DNA of 64,000 bases from Clostridium sp. AWRP (GCF_004006395.2 NZ_CP029758.2:248001-312000); one strand, 5' to 3'. Positions 51,196 to 61,093 are shown, counted from the first letter of the stretch. Numbers and translations: made by a program. Notes: generated by a model not told the origin, from the letters alone.

Positions 51196-54018
51196 ATGAA
51201 AGATAGCATAGTAATAAAAGGTGCTAAAGTTCACAATTTGAAAAATATAAGTTTGACCATACCAAGAGATAAGTTAATAGTTTTTACCGGGCTTTCAGGT
51301 TCAGGAAAATCTTCACTAGCATTTGATACCCTTTATGCAGAAGGTCAGAGAAGATACGTTGAATCATTATCTGCATATGCAAGGCAATTCTTGGGCCAGA
51401 TGGATAAACCAGATGTGGAAGATATAGAAGGCTTGTCACCTGCTATATCTATAGATCAGAAAACTACAAGTAGAAATCCACGTTCTACAGTAGGAACAGT
51501 TACAGAGATATATGATTATTTGAGGTTATTGTATGCACGTATAGGGGTACCCCATTGCCCAAAGTGCGGCAAAGAAATAACCCAGCAGACAGTGGATCAA
51601 ATGGTGGACAAAATTATGGAAATGCCTGAGAGAACGAAGATACAGATACTTTCACCTGTAATAAAGGGAAAAAAGGGAGAACACATAAAGGTACTGGAAA
51701 GTATAGTGAAAAATGGTTTTGTAAGAGCTAGAATTGATGGAGAGATAGTAGATCTTCAAGATGAAGAGATAAAATTAGAAAAAAATAAAAAGCATACTAT
51801 TGAAATAGTAGTAGATAGGTTGGTAATTAAAAGTGAAATAAGAAGCAGACTTGCAGATTCTATAGAAACTTCCTTAAAATTGTCCGATGGAATACTTATT
51901 GTAAATATATTGGGCGGGGAGGACATACTTTTTAGTGAAAAATTTGCATGTCCGGAATGTGGTATAAGTATAGGAGAGATCACTCCTAGAACTTTTTCTT
52001 TTAACTCACCTTTTGGAAAATGTGATACTTGTGATGGTCTTGGTACCTTGCTTGAGATAGATGAGAATTTAGTAATACCTGATAGGAAAAAGAGTATATT
52101 AGAAGGTGCTGTTACAGCCTGGGGAGAAGGAAGTTTAAAGGAAGGTTCCTGGACTTTTAGTATATTAAAGGCTCTTTCGAGTACGTTTAAATTTAAATTA
52201 GATACACCTATAGAAAAATTAGATCCTAAAATAGTAGACATATTACTTTATGGATTAAGAGGAGGAAAAATAAGGGTTAAATACAGAAAAGAAAATAGAA
52301 TGATGGAATTTAATCATTCTTATGAAGGAATAGTTAATACCTTAAAGAGAAGGTATGTTGAGACAAATTCAGACTATATAAAAAAAGAAATAGAAAATTA
52401 TATGAGTGATAATCCATGTCCAAAATGTAAAGGAGCCAGATTAAAATCTGAGGTATTAGCAATTACGGTGGGAGAAAAAAACATATTTGAGCTGTGTAAT
52501 ATGTCTATAAAAGATGAATTAAAATTTTTTAAGGAGATACGGCTTTCGGAAAAAGATAAGATTATAAGTGACCAAGTATTGAAAGAAATATGTGGTAGGC
52601 TGCAATTTTTAATAGATGTAGGATTGGATTATTTGACATTGTCCAGAACTGCCGGAACTTTATCCGGAGGAGAGTCCCAAAGAATAAGACTTGCAACTCA
52701 AATAGGTTCAAGTTTGGTTGGAGTACTTTATATATTGGATGAGCCAAGTATAGGCCTTCACCAAAGAGACAACGACAGACTTATAGCTACTTTAAAACAT
52801 TTAAGAGACATTGGAAATACATTGATAGTAGTAGAACATGATGAGGATACAATGAAACAGTCGGATTTTATAGTAGATATAGGACCGGGAGCGGGAGAAC
52901 ATGGTGGAGAGGTAGTAGCTGCAGGGCCTATTTCGGATATTATAAAATGTGATAGATCCATAACAGGGCAGTATTTGAGCGGAAAGAAGAAAATAGAAAT
53001 ACCTGAACATAGAAGGAAATGTAACGGAAAATATATAAAAGTAATAGGTGCTGCAGAGAACAATTTGAAAAATATAGATGTATCCTTTCCCTTAGGTATA
53101 TTTACTTGTGTTACCGGTGTATCTGGATCTGGAAAAAGTACTTTGGTAAATGAAATATTATATAAGGCACTACATAAGCAATTAAACAATTCAAAAGATA
53201 GGCCTGGACATTATAAAAATATTTTAGGAACAGAAAATGTAGATAAAATTATAAATATAGATCAAAGTCCTATAGGAAGGACTCCGAGATCCAATCCTGC
53301 AACTTATACAGGAGTATTTGATATAATAAGGGAAGTGTTTGCAAGTACTTCTGAATCCAAGATGAGAGGATATAAACCTGGACGATTTAGCTTTAATGTA
53401 AAAGGAGGAAGATGCGAGGCTTGCAGCGGAGATGGAATAATAAAAATAGAAATGCAATTTTTATCAGATGTATACGTACCTTGTGAAGTTTGTAAGGGAA
53501 AAAGATATAATAGAGAGACCCTTCAAGTAAAATATAAAAATAGAAATATTGATGATGTACTAAATATGACTGTAGAAGAAGCATTGAAGTTCTTTGAAAA
53601 TATACCAAGAATAAAAAATAAACTGCAAACTCTTATGGATGTAGGGTTAGGATATATCAAATTAGGTCAACCTTCCACTCAATTGTCTGGTGGAGAAGCA
53701 CAGAGAATAAAGCTTGCCCATGAATTATCTAAAAGAAGTACGGGGAAAACAATGTATATACTTGATGAACCTACTACAGGACTTCATATAGATGATGTAA
53801 ATAAACTTATAAATATACTTCAGAGAATTGTAGATGTAGGTAATACAATTGTGGTTATAGAACACAACTTAGATGTTATAAAGTGTGCGGATTATATCAT
53901 TGATCTTGGACCTGAAGGTGGAGAAAAAGGAGGAAACATTCTCTGCATGGGTACTCCAGAACAAATATCTGAAAATAAGGGTTCTTACACAGGACAATAC
54001 TTAAAAAAGATGTTATAA
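51196..54018 (+). CDS. uvrA: excinuclease ABC subunit A
   Basis: 940 residues, damage-recognition ATPase of nucleotide excision repair. Two ABC modules: Walker A GLSGSGKSSLAF (about 31-42) and GVSGSGKSTLVNE (about 640), signatures LSGGESQRIRLA and LSGGEAQRIKLA, Walker B YILDEPSIGLHQRD and YILDEPTTGLH. Zinc modules: CPKCGKE, CPECGIS...CDTCDG, and the C-terminal RCEACSGDG...CEVCKGKR. Standard length. AAGGAG before ATG. Same direction as uvrB, terminated by a 12-bp hairpin. Confidence 0.98.
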   Translation: MKDSIVIKGAKVHNLKNISLTIPRDKLIVFTGLSGSGKSSLAFDTLYAEGQRRYVESLSAYARQFLGQMDKPDVEDIEGLSPAISIDQKTTSRNPRSTVGTVTEIYDYLRLLYARIGVPHCPKCGKEITQQTVDQMVDKIMEMPERTKIQILSPVIKGKKGEHIKVLESIVKNGFVRARIDGEIVDLQDEEIKLEKNKKHTIEIVVDRLVIKSEIRSRLADSIETSLKLSDGILIVNILGGEDILFSEKFACPECGISIGEITPRTFSFNSPFGKCDTCDGLGTLLEIDENLVIPDRKKSILEGAVTAWGEGSLKEGSWTFSILKALSSTFKFKLDTPIEKLDPKIVDILLYGLRGGKIRVKYRKENRMMEFNHSYEGIVNTLKRRYVETNSDYIKKEIENYMSDNPCPKCKGARLKSEVLAITVGEKNIFELCNMSIKDELKFFKEIRLSEKDKIISDQVLKEICGRLQFLIDVGLDYLTLSRTAGTLSGGESQRIRLATQIGSSLVGVLYILDEPSIGLHQRDNDRLIATLKHLRDIGNTLIVVEHDEDTMKQSDFIVDIGPGAGEHGGEVVAAGPISDIIKCDRSITGQYLSGKKKIEIPEHRRKCNGKYIKVIGAAENNLKNIDVSFPLGIFTCVTGVSGSGKSTLVNEILYKALHKQLNNSKDRPGHYKNILGTENVDKIINIDQSPIGRTPRSNPATYTGVFDIIREVFASTSESKMRGYKPGRFSFNVKGGRCEACSGDGIIKIEMQFLSDVYVPCEVCKGKRYNRETLQVKYKNRNIDDVLNMTVEEALKFFENIPRIKNKLQTLMDVGLGYIKLGQPSTQLSGGEAQRIKLAHELSKRSTGKTMYILDEPTTGLHIDDVNKLINILQRIVDVGNTIVVIEHNLDVIKCADYIIDLGPEGGEKGGNILCMGTPEQISENKGSYTGQYLKKML

Positions 54019-54025
54019 TTTACAT

Positions 54026-54062
54026 AAAGACTAGCATAAGCACACCTATAATGCTAGTCTTT
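54026..54062 (+). terminator. hairpin after uvrA
   Basis: Twelve-base perfect arms AAAGACTAGCAT / ATGCTAGTCTTT, 13-nt loop. T-run is only TTT, so partial read-through to the FHA gene is possible. Confidence 0.6.
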
Positions 54063-54087
54063 CCATGTATTAAGGGAGGATATTTAA

Positions 54088-54528
54088 ATGGATCTTAGTA
54101 AATTGAGTATAGTTTTTAAAATTGTTATCATAGGTATAGTATATATTATAATATTTTGGGCACTGGGAATAATGTACAAGGATGTTAAAAATGGAAGCAA
54201 GAGAGGTAGAAATGTCAATAGGAAATCCTTTGGACTTGAAGTAGTTAATCCAGGTGAAAATGCAAATCTTAGAAGAGGTGCTGTAATTCCAGTGCGAAGG
54301 GAGATAACCATAGGAAGAAAAAGCGATAATCAACTTATGCTAGAGGATCCGTATACCTCAGGACACCATGCAAGAATTTATGTGAAAAATGGAAAAGAAT
54401 GTATACTAGAGGACATGGGAAGTACAAATGGTACTCTTTTAAATGGTAAAAAATTAAGAGGCAAGCATTATTTGGCTTCTGGTGATGAAATTAAAATTGG
54501 AAACACATCCTTTAAAGTTATAGGATGA
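54088..54528 (+). CDS. membrane-anchored FHA-domain protein
   Basis: 146 residues. One N-terminal span (about 6-30), short basic linker, then an FHA domain (about 70-146: ITIGRKSDNQLMLEDPYTSGHHARI with the phosphothreonine-binding R, S and H, LEDMGSTNGTLLNG). FHA proteins bind phosphothreonine made by Ser/Thr kinases. The next two genes are an FtsW/RodA-type polymerase and a class B PBP, so it probably regulates or recruits cell-wall synthesis. GGGAGG before ATG. Confidence 0.9.
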   Translation: MDLSKLSIVFKIVIIGIVYIIIFWALGIMYKDVKNGSKRGRNVNRKSFGLEVVNPGENANLRRGAVIPVRREITIGRKSDNQLMLEDPYTSGHHARIYVKNGKECILEDMGSTNGTLLNGKKLRGKHYLASGDEIKIGNTSFKVIG

Positions 54529-54580
54529 TAAAATATAATTAGTTTTTAAAAACTATCATGAATAAGTGGGTGGTGGAATA

Positions 54581-55783
54581 TTGGATACTACTAGAGATGA
54601 AAAAAAGTTATTAAGATATACATATTTGTTATGTTTTGTATGCTTCCTCAATTTGGCAATTATAAAGCAACCTTTTGACAAAGGTGCTATGATAATGGCA
54701 CTGGTAACTTGTCTTCTTATAGGATATTCTTACTTTGTAATAAGAAAATTTTTCTCCGACGGAGATAAATATATATTCATTTTTTCTAGTATATTGTCAG
54801 TTATAGGTATGGTGATGATATATAGAATAGATACTGCAGCATCTATTAAACAAATAATTTGGTTCGCAATTGGAGTTACTGGCTTCATACTCATTGTTGT
54901 GTTAATGCCAGATACTAGTGGATTCAGCAAGTATAAATATATATATTTAGTAGTTACATTAATATTTATGGCAATGGGTACTTTTTCAGGTATTGAAATT
55001 AATGGTTCAAAAAACTGGGTTAGCCTAGGTGGAATTCAGTTTCAGCCATCGGAATTTGGAAAACTATTTTTGGTAGCCTATTTAGCGGCAGAATTAAAGG
55101 ATTACAAAAATTTTAAAAATTTAATAATACCTTGTGCAGTAGTAATGCTATCCTTAGTGTTTATGGTAATTCAAAGGGACCTTGGATCTGCTCTCATATT
55201 TTTTGGAATATCTGTAACTATGCTGTATATAGCTACTTCTAAATTTAGGTATGTAGCTATATGTTTTTTGCTTTCAGCAGCAGGGTCAGTAGTAAGCTAT
55301 AGGTTGTTTAATCATGTTAGAACTAGAGTTATGATATGGAAAAATCCTTGGCCTTATGCAAATAATCAGAGTTATCAAATTGTCCAATCTATGTTTTCTA
55401 TAGCATCTGGAGGACTTACTGGAACGGGACTTGGACTAGGACATCCGGAATATGTGCCTATTAATACTACAGATTTTATATTTGCGGTGTTGTGTGAAGA
55501 ACTTGGAATACTTATAGGATTTGCCATAATAATACTGTACTTTTTATTGTTTTATAGATGTATGAGAGCTGCTGTCTATGGAAATGATAAATTCTCAAGA
55601 CTTTTGGCAGTAGGCTATAGTGCAATGATTGCATCTCAGGTTTTAGTTATAGTTGGTGGTGTTATGAATGCTATTCCACTTACAGGTATAACGTTACCTC
55701 TTGTAAGCAGGGGAGGAAGTTCTATGCTAATAACATTTTTTTCACTGGGTATAATTCAGAAGATATCAGAAGAGGGTAGGTAG
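54581..55783 (+). CDS. FtsW/RodA/SpoVE-family peptidoglycan polymerase
   Basis: About 400 residues, ten membrane spans of the SEDS family. SEDS landmarks: GSKNWVSLGGIQFQPSEFGKL (catalytic loop context), VIQRDLGSALIFFG, PWPYANNQSYQIVQS, and the late ITLPLVSRGGSSMLITF. SEDS proteins polymerise lipid II glycan strands with a cognate class B PBP, encoded next. FtsW, RodA or SpoVE cannot be separated by eye. Start: GGGTGGTGG ahead of TTG 54581; GTG 54566 lies within it and is rejected. Confidence 0.9.
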   Translation: MDTTRDEKKLLRYTYLLCFVCFLNLAIIKQPFDKGAMIMALVTCLLIGYSYFVIRKFFSDGDKYIFIFSSILSVIGMVMIYRIDTAASIKQIIWFAIGVTGFILIVVLMPDTSGFSKYKYIYLVVTLIFMAMGTFSGIEINGSKNWVSLGGIQFQPSEFGKLFLVAYLAAELKDYKNFKNLIIPCAVVMLSLVFMVIQRDLGSALIFFGISVTMLYIATSKFRYVAICFLLSAAGSVVSYRLFNHVRTRVMIWKNPWPYANNQSYQIVQSMFSIASGGLTGTGLGLGHPEYVPINTTDFIFAVLCEELGILIGFAIIILYFLLFYRCMRAAVYGNDKFSRLLAVGYSAMIASQVLVIVGGVMNAIPLTGITLPLVSRGGSSMLITFFSLGIIQKISEEGR

Positions 55784-55787
55784 CATT

Positions 55788-57215
55788 ATGAATAACATAG
55801 TGAACAATATAAAAAAAGTGATGATGGTCTTCTTAATATGCTTTATAGCACTTATTTCTTATATGACTTATTTTGAAATGGTAGTGGGACCTAAGATAGA
55901 GAATAGTCCTTATAACAGAAGATTATGGATAAAGAGAAATGAGGTGCTTAGAGGAACCATATATGATAGAAATGGTAATGCACTTACTAAGAGCGATCCT
56001 ATAAATTCTGAAACTCAGAAAAGGGAATACACAGGGGGGGCAATGTTTGCCCATGTACTTGGATATGTGGATCAAAAATATGGAATTACAGGACTTGAGA
56101 AGAAATATGATGAACAGTTAATGTCCAGTAATATTCAGGATAGTATAAAGAGCCTTATCCAGAATAAGGGAAAATCTCAAAAGAAAGTTGGAAATAGTTT
56201 AAAAACAACTTTGGATTTGGAAACTCAAAAAATGGCTTATGACCTGCTTGATGGAAATAAAGGGGCAGTTGTGGCATTAAACCCAAAGACTGGTGAAGTA
56301 ATAGCACTTGTGTCAAGACCTTCTTTTGATCCTAATGACCTTGCAAATACGTGGCAGCAGTTAAATCAGGATAAAACTAAACCTCTTTTAAATAGAGCTA
56401 CAGCAGGACTTTATCCACCTGGATCTACTTTTAAAACGGTAACTGCTGTAAGTGCATTGGAAAATATATCAGGAATTCAAAATAGATATTTTCAGGATAA
56501 TGGTGAACTTCCTTTAGGTGGAGGATATTCTCTGCACAATTTTGAAGGAGAGGTTCTTGGAAGCATTAATTTTAAACAAGCGTATACTCATTCTAGCAAT
56601 GTTTATTTTGGATCACTTGGAATTGAGCTTGGAAATGACAGGTTAAAACAAACTGCTGAAAAGTTTTTCTTTAACAAGGAAATACCTACAGATGGAATAC
56701 CTGTAGAACCTAGCAAATTTCCAGTGTTAAAATCCTATGAAAAGGGAAGTATAGCTCAGAGTGCCATAGGGCAGAGCAGTGATTTGGCAAGTCCACTTCA
56801 AATGGCAGTAGTTACAAGCACTATAGCCAATGGTGGTGTCTTCATGAAACCTCATTTGGTAAGCGATGTGCTTACAAGTAAAGGTGAAGAAGTAAAGAAC
56901 ATACAGGCAGAACAAGTAGGCCAAATAATTTCTTCAAATACAGCAAATACTATGAAAGATCTTATGAAATCTGTTGTAGAATCGGGAACAGGAACTAATG
57001 CTTCTGTGGAAGGTGTAGAAGTAGCAGGAAAAACGGGGACAGCAGATAATCAGACAGAAGGACCTGGTTCACCACCTCATTCCTGGTTTATAGGTTTTGC
57101 ACCTTATGATGATCCACAGATAGCTGTGGCGGTAATTGTAGAAAATGGAGGACAGGGAGGAAAGTTAGCTGCTTCTATAGCTTCGCAAGTTATAAGAACA
57201 GCATTAAGAAAATAA
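55788..57215 (+). CDS. class B penicillin-binding protein (PbpA-like)
   Basis: 475 residues, transpeptidase cross-linking peptidoglycan outside the membrane. N-terminal anchor about 10-32, short pedestal (IKRNEVLRGTIYDRNGNAL), and transpeptidase domain about 160-475 with PPGSTFKTV (SxxK nucleophile), HSSNVYFG (SxN) and GKTGTADN (KTG). Shorter than FtsI/PBP2 and close in size to actinobacterial PbpA. Four bases after the SEDS gene: a cognate polymerase-transpeptidase pair. Confidence 0.92.
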   Translation: MNNIVNNIKKVMMVFLICFIALISYMTYFEMVVGPKIENSPYNRRLWIKRNEVLRGTIYDRNGNALTKSDPINSETQKREYTGGAMFAHVLGYVDQKYGITGLEKKYDEQLMSSNIQDSIKSLIQNKGKSQKKVGNSLKTTLDLETQKMAYDLLDGNKGAVVALNPKTGEVIALVSRPSFDPNDLANTWQQLNQDKTKPLLNRATAGLYPPGSTFKTVTAVSALENISGIQNRYFQDNGELPLGGGYSLHNFEGEVLGSINFKQAYTHSSNVYFGSLGIELGNDRLKQTAEKFFFNKEIPTDGIPVEPSKFPVLKSYEKGSIAQSAIGQSSDLASPLQMAVVTSTIANGGVFMKPHLVSDVLTSKGEEVKNIQAEQVGQIISSNTANTMKDLMKSVVESGTGTNASVEGVEVAGKTGTADNQTEGPGSPPHSWFIGFAPYDDPQIAVAVIVENGGQGGKLAASIASQVIRTALRK

Positions 57216-57357
57216 TTGAAATTTTAAAATTCCCCGGGAAATTTTGTTGTAAAAAGTAAATTTGTTGTAAATTTAATGTTATAATATAGGCAATAAGCGG
57301 ATTATCGAATTATATGCAAAAATATCTAACATTATGACAGGATAAAAAGGAGAAAAT

Positions 57358-57966
57358 ATGAAGGGGAAAACTCATGCAGAAATGGGAATAGTTACTTTTT
57401 TGTCCGTTTACAATGTACTTCCGGGGAAATTTAATTATATGGGGCTTTTAGTAGTGGCATTTTCATCAATACTCCCAGATGTGGATCACCCTAAAAGTAT
57501 AATAAACAAATATATACTTCCATTTAGAAATAAGACAAGTAAGATTATGGTGTATAGCTCTTTAGGGATAGGACTACTTTGGTACGATTATCTTTATACT
57601 AATGCACCTATTATTAAAGCTATTGGTATATCGTTTATAATAATAGCTGTATCTTCTCATAGAAATGGATTGACTCACAGCTTGATGGGGATGATATTGT
57701 TTTCTTTTATTATAGGATATTTAGGAAACATGTATAATGTACATTATTTGGTGTACTATTTTATGATAGGATATGGAATGCATCTCCTTTGTGACATGGT
57801 TACCAATAGAGGGGTACCCCTTTTTTACCCTTTTAAGAATAAAAAATTTAAGCTGCCGTTAACTTATAATACTAATTCTAAAATTGGTTCTGTAATAGAG
57901 GACTTTTTAATGATATTTGGGCTTTTATTTACAATATACAAGCTTCCAATCATATTTTGTAAGTAG
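57358..57966 (+). CDS. membrane-bound metal-dependent hydrolase (YdjM-like)
   Basis: 202 residues, several membrane spans. Conserved polar motifs of the YdjM/DUF457 family: GKTHAEMGI at the N terminus, LPDVDHPKS, HRNGLTHSLMG and GYGMHLLCDMVTNRGVPLFYPF. The spaced His/Asp residues suggest a metal site facing the membrane. E. coli ydjM is LexA-regulated; here it lies next to uvrC, which fits a repair neighbourhood, but no SOS box was seen. Substrate unknown. Confidence 0.82.
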   Translation: MKGKTHAEMGIVTFLSVYNVLPGKFNYMGLLVVAFSSILPDVDHPKSIINKYILPFRNKTSKIMVYSSLGIGLLWYDYLYTNAPIIKAIGISFIIIAVSSHRNGLTHSLMGMILFSFIIGYLGNMYNVHYLVYYFMIGYGMHLLCDMVTNRGVPLFYPFKNKKFKLPLTYNTNSKIGSVIEDFLMIFGLLFTIYKLPIIFCK

Positions 57967-57983
57967 TTTTAGGAGTGGATGTA

Positions 57984-59852
57984 GTGTTTGATTTTGAATA
58001 TCAGTTAAAGGTATTACCGGATAAACCGGGAGTATATTTAATGAAAAACTCTTTAGGTGAGGTAATATATGTTGGAAAGGCAAAAATTTTAAAGAATAGA
58101 GTTAGGCAGTACTTTCAAAATTCTAAGAATCATTCTGAAAAGGTAAAGGCTATGGTGAAGCATATTGCTGAGTTTGAATATATAGTTACAGATTCAGAAA
58201 TGGAAGCTCTTATTTTAGAATGTAATTTAATTAAAAAATATAGACCTAGGTATAATATTCTTTTAAAGGATGACAAAGGGTATCCTCTTATAAAAATAAC
58301 AGTAAATGAGGATTTCCCGAGAATAATATCCGCTAGAAATATGGTAAAAGATGGATGCAAATATTTTGGACCTTATATCAGTCCTTCTGCTGTATATGAA
58401 ACTATGGAAATTATAAAAAAGATATTTCCAATTAGAACTTGCAGACTGTCAATAAAAGAAGGAGAAGTGAAGGGAAGGCCTTGTTTAAACTACTATATAG
58501 GATTGTGTAAGGCTCCTTGCACTGGATATATTACTAAAGAGGAATACGGAAAAATCGTAAGTGGAGTTATGGATTTCTTATCGGGAAAAAATAGAGACAT
58601 AAGTAAAAAACTTAAAGAAGATATGGAAATTGCCTCAGAAAAACTCGAATTTGAAAAAGCTGCAGAGTTGAGAGATAAAATTCTAGCAGTGCAAAAGATA
58701 ATTGAAAAACAGAAGATAACCACTGGAGGATTTGAAGATGAAGATTTTATAAATATGTACTCAGATAATGTGGACAGCTGTGTTCAAGTATTTTTTTCCA
58801 GATCCGGAAAGATAATAGGAAGAGAGCATTTTATCTTAGAAAATACACAGGATTTGCCTAAGAGTGAAATAGTATCAAATTTTATAGAGGAATTTTATGG
58901 GGGAACTGCATATATAGCAAAAACAATATATGTGCCTGAAGCTGACGAAATTGAACTCCTCCAGAATTGGCTTAGTATGAAAAAAGATGCCCGGGTATAT
59001 ATTAAAATACCTCAAAAAGGAGAAAAAAGGGCTACTTTAAATATGGTGGAGGAAAATGCCAGGACAACTTTAAAAAATTTTAAATTGAAATTAATTCAAG
59101 ATAAAAAGATGTACAATACTTCTCTTGAAGAACTTACAGAAGTATTAGATATGGAAGATATACCCCACAGAATAGAAGCATATGACATATCTAATATTCA
59201 GGGTGTGGACTCAGTAGGTACCATGGTAGTGTTTGAAGATGGAAGAGCTAAAAATAGTGATTATAGAAGATTCAAAATAAATTCTGTAAAAGGAGCCAAT
59301 GACTACGATAGTATGAGGGAAATACTGACTAGAAGATTTAAACATGGCTTTGATGAGATAGAAAGAATAAAGAAAAAAAATTTGAAGTTTAGTGCAGGAA
59401 AGTTTTGTGCCTTTCCAGATTTAATTCTTATGGATGGTGGAAAGGGTCAGGTAAATGCGGCCTTGGAGGTGTTAAGAAAATTTAATATAGGCATACCTGT
59501 GTGTGGAATGGTAAAAGATGATAGACATAGGACTAGGGGACTTATATATAAAAATGAGGAAGTTTTGATATCTCCGCATTCCAATGTAATTAAACTCATT
59601 GCTAGAATACAAGATGAAGTTCATAGGTTTGCAATAACCTATCATAGGAGCTTGAGAAACAAAAGAGTACTTCATTCTGTATTAGAAGACATACCTAATG
59701 TAGGTAACAAGAGAAGAAAAGAATTGTTAAAAAAATTTGAAAGTATAGAGAATATAAAAAAAGCTGCAATGAATGAACTTATGGATACGCCTTCAATAGA
59801 TAGACGTACGGCGGAAAGCATAATTTCATATTTTAAAAAGAATGAAAATTGA
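57984..59852 (+). CDS. uvrC: excinuclease ABC subunit C
   Basis: About 622 residues, nuclease making both incisions in nucleotide excision repair. GIY-YIG domain at the N terminus (KPGVYLMKNSLGEVIYVGKAK), Cys-rich segment (CRLSIKEGEVKGRPCLNYYIGLCKAPC, in parts), UVR motif (EFEKAAELRDKI), RNase H-like endonuclease (YDISNIQGVDSVGTMVVFEDG, LILMDGGKGQVNAA), and C-terminal tandem HhH (VGNKRRKELLKKFESIENI). Start: AGGAG overlaps GTG 57975, so GTG 57984 (V-FDFEYQLKVLPDKPG) is used and fits other clostridial UvrCs. Confidence 0.97.
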   Translation: MFDFEYQLKVLPDKPGVYLMKNSLGEVIYVGKAKILKNRVRQYFQNSKNHSEKVKAMVKHIAEFEYIVTDSEMEALILECNLIKKYRPRYNILLKDDKGYPLIKITVNEDFPRIISARNMVKDGCKYFGPYISPSAVYETMEIIKKIFPIRTCRLSIKEGEVKGRPCLNYYIGLCKAPCTGYITKEEYGKIVSGVMDFLSGKNRDISKKLKEDMEIASEKLEFEKAAELRDKILAVQKIIEKQKITTGGFEDEDFINMYSDNVDSCVQVFFSRSGKIIGREHFILENTQDLPKSEIVSNFIEEFYGGTAYIAKTIYVPEADEIELLQNWLSMKKDARVYIKIPQKGEKRATLNMVEENARTTLKNFKLKLIQDKKMYNTSLEELTEVLDMEDIPHRIEAYDISNIQGVDSVGTMVVFEDGRAKNSDYRRFKINSVKGANDYDSMREILTRRFKHGFDEIERIKKKNLKFSAGKFCAFPDLILMDGGKGQVNAALEVLRKFNIGIPVCGMVKDDRHRTRGLIYKNEEVLISPHSNVIKLIARIQDEVHRFAITYHRSLRNKRVLHSVLEDIPNVGNKRRKELLKKFESIENIKKAAMNELMDTPSIDRRTAESIISYFKKNEN

Positions 59853-59931
59853 ATATAGGATTTCTTTGCATCAGATGAAGCCAAAACTCCATCTGATGCA
59901 AAGAATTCTGTTTATAAATCCTATATTTTTT
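59852..59931 (+). terminator. compound terminator after uvrC
   Basis: Outer arms AATATAGGATTT / AAATCCTATATT enclose a second hairpin with 16-base perfect arms (59862-59877 and 59890-59905); T6 follows. The two arms share a few bases, so the structures are partly alternative. Confidence 0.8.
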
Positions 59932-60057
59932 AACTTTATTTTGGAAAAAAATTTAGTTTGATAGATAAAAGAAAATATGATACAATTTGTAATTGCATTG
60001 TATATTATAATTACATAGAGTAACGCTTAATTTTAATTTTCAAGGAGAATATTTATA

Positions 60058-60972
60058 ATGAATAAGTTTAAAGAGTTTGCTACAAATTTAGAGAAAATAT
60101 TGGATAAAGAAGACATAAAAATAGACGAACCTATGAAGGAACATACTTCTTTTAGAGTAGGAGGTCCTGTAGATATATTAGTTACTCCTAAAAAATTTCA
60201 GGAAGTAGTAGATGTTATAACGTTATGTAAAGAACATAATATACCTTATTATATAATGGGAAATGGTTCTAATTTACTTGTTAAAGATGGCGGAATAAGA
60301 GGCATAATGATTAAACTTATAAAACTAAATGAAGTTAAAGTTGAGGACAATAAGATTATTACAGGAAGCGGCGTATCGCTAAAGGATATTTCAACTACTG
60401 CCCTTAATAACAAATTATCAGGTTTTGAATTTGCCTGTGGTATACCTGGAAGTGTAGGTGGGGCAGTTACAATGAATGCAGGTGCCTATAATGGTGAAAT
60501 TTCGCATATTGTAGAAAGTGCAAAAGTTATAGATAATGAAGGAAAAATCAAAATATTAGATAGAAAACAATTAGAGTTGGAATATAGAAGCAGTTCCATT
60601 TTAAAATATAAATATACTGTCCTAGAAGTAACCTTTAATTTGGAGCACGGGGATTATGAGAAGATAAAAAACCGTGTAGAAGATTTAAATAGAAGGAGGA
60701 ATGAAAAACAACCACTAGAATATCCATCTGCAGGAAGTACCTTTAAAAGGCCAGATGGTTATTTTGCTGCAAAACTTATAGAAGACAGTGGATTAAAGGG
60801 AAAGAGTGTAGGTGACGCCCAAGTATCTGAAAAACATTCGGGATTTATAATAAATAGAGGAAGTGCAACAGCAAAGGATATTTTAGATTTAATAGCTATT
60901 GTGCAGCATAAAGTTAAGGAAAAATTTAATGTAGATTTGTATACTGAAGTTAGGGTTATAGGGGAAGAGTAG
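60058..60972 (+). CDS. murB: UDP-N-acetylenolpyruvoylglucosamine reductase
   Basis: 304 residues, FAD enzyme that makes UDP-N-acetylmuramate with NADPH, the second committed step of peptidoglycan synthesis. FAD-binding YIMGNGSNLLVKDGGIRG (about 64-81), CGIPGSVGGAVTMNAGAYNGE, and YPSAGSTFKRPDG carrying the catalytic serine; lack of the tyrosine loop makes it the short type II form. AAGGAG before ATG. Own terminator. Confidence 0.97.
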   Translation: MNKFKEFATNLEKILDKEDIKIDEPMKEHTSFRVGGPVDILVTPKKFQEVVDVITLCKEHNIPYYIMGNGSNLLVKDGGIRGIMIKLIKLNEVKVEDNKIITGSGVSLKDISTTALNNKLSGFEFACGIPGSVGGAVTMNAGAYNGEISHIVESAKVIDNEGKIKILDRKQLELEYRSSSILKYKYTVLEVTFNLEHGDYEKIKNRVEDLNRRRNEKQPLEYPSAGSTFKRPDGYFAAKLIEDSGLKGKSVGDAQVSEKHSGFIINRGSATAKDILDLIAIVQHKVKEKFNVDLYTEVRVIGEE

Positions 60973-60980
60973 AGAGTGGA

Positions 60981-61015
60981 GAATTGGTGCTGTGTATTGC
61001 ACTGATTCCCCTTTT
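60981..61015 (+). terminator. terminator after murB
   Basis: Ten-base arms GAATTGGTGC / GCACTGATTC (two G-U pairs) with an 8-nt loop, extended by GG/CC, then T5. Confidence 0.65.
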
Positions 61016-61093
61016 TAGGTTATATTTATTGTTGTAGTTTGTTGTGATATAATTAGAAAAAGTAAAAATATTTTTAAATGGAGGGATGTGACT

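Noticed and set aside
52758..53189. 143-codon minus-strand frame opposite uvrA
   Set aside because: Lies over conserved UvrA ABC motifs; no start signal; Cys/Ser/Phe-rich antisense composition.
49175..59852. SOS (LexA/DinR) boxes upstream of uvrB, the YdjM-like gene and uvrC
   Set aside because: No GAAC-N4-GTTC-type palindrome found by eye in these upstream regions; a matrix scan would settle it.
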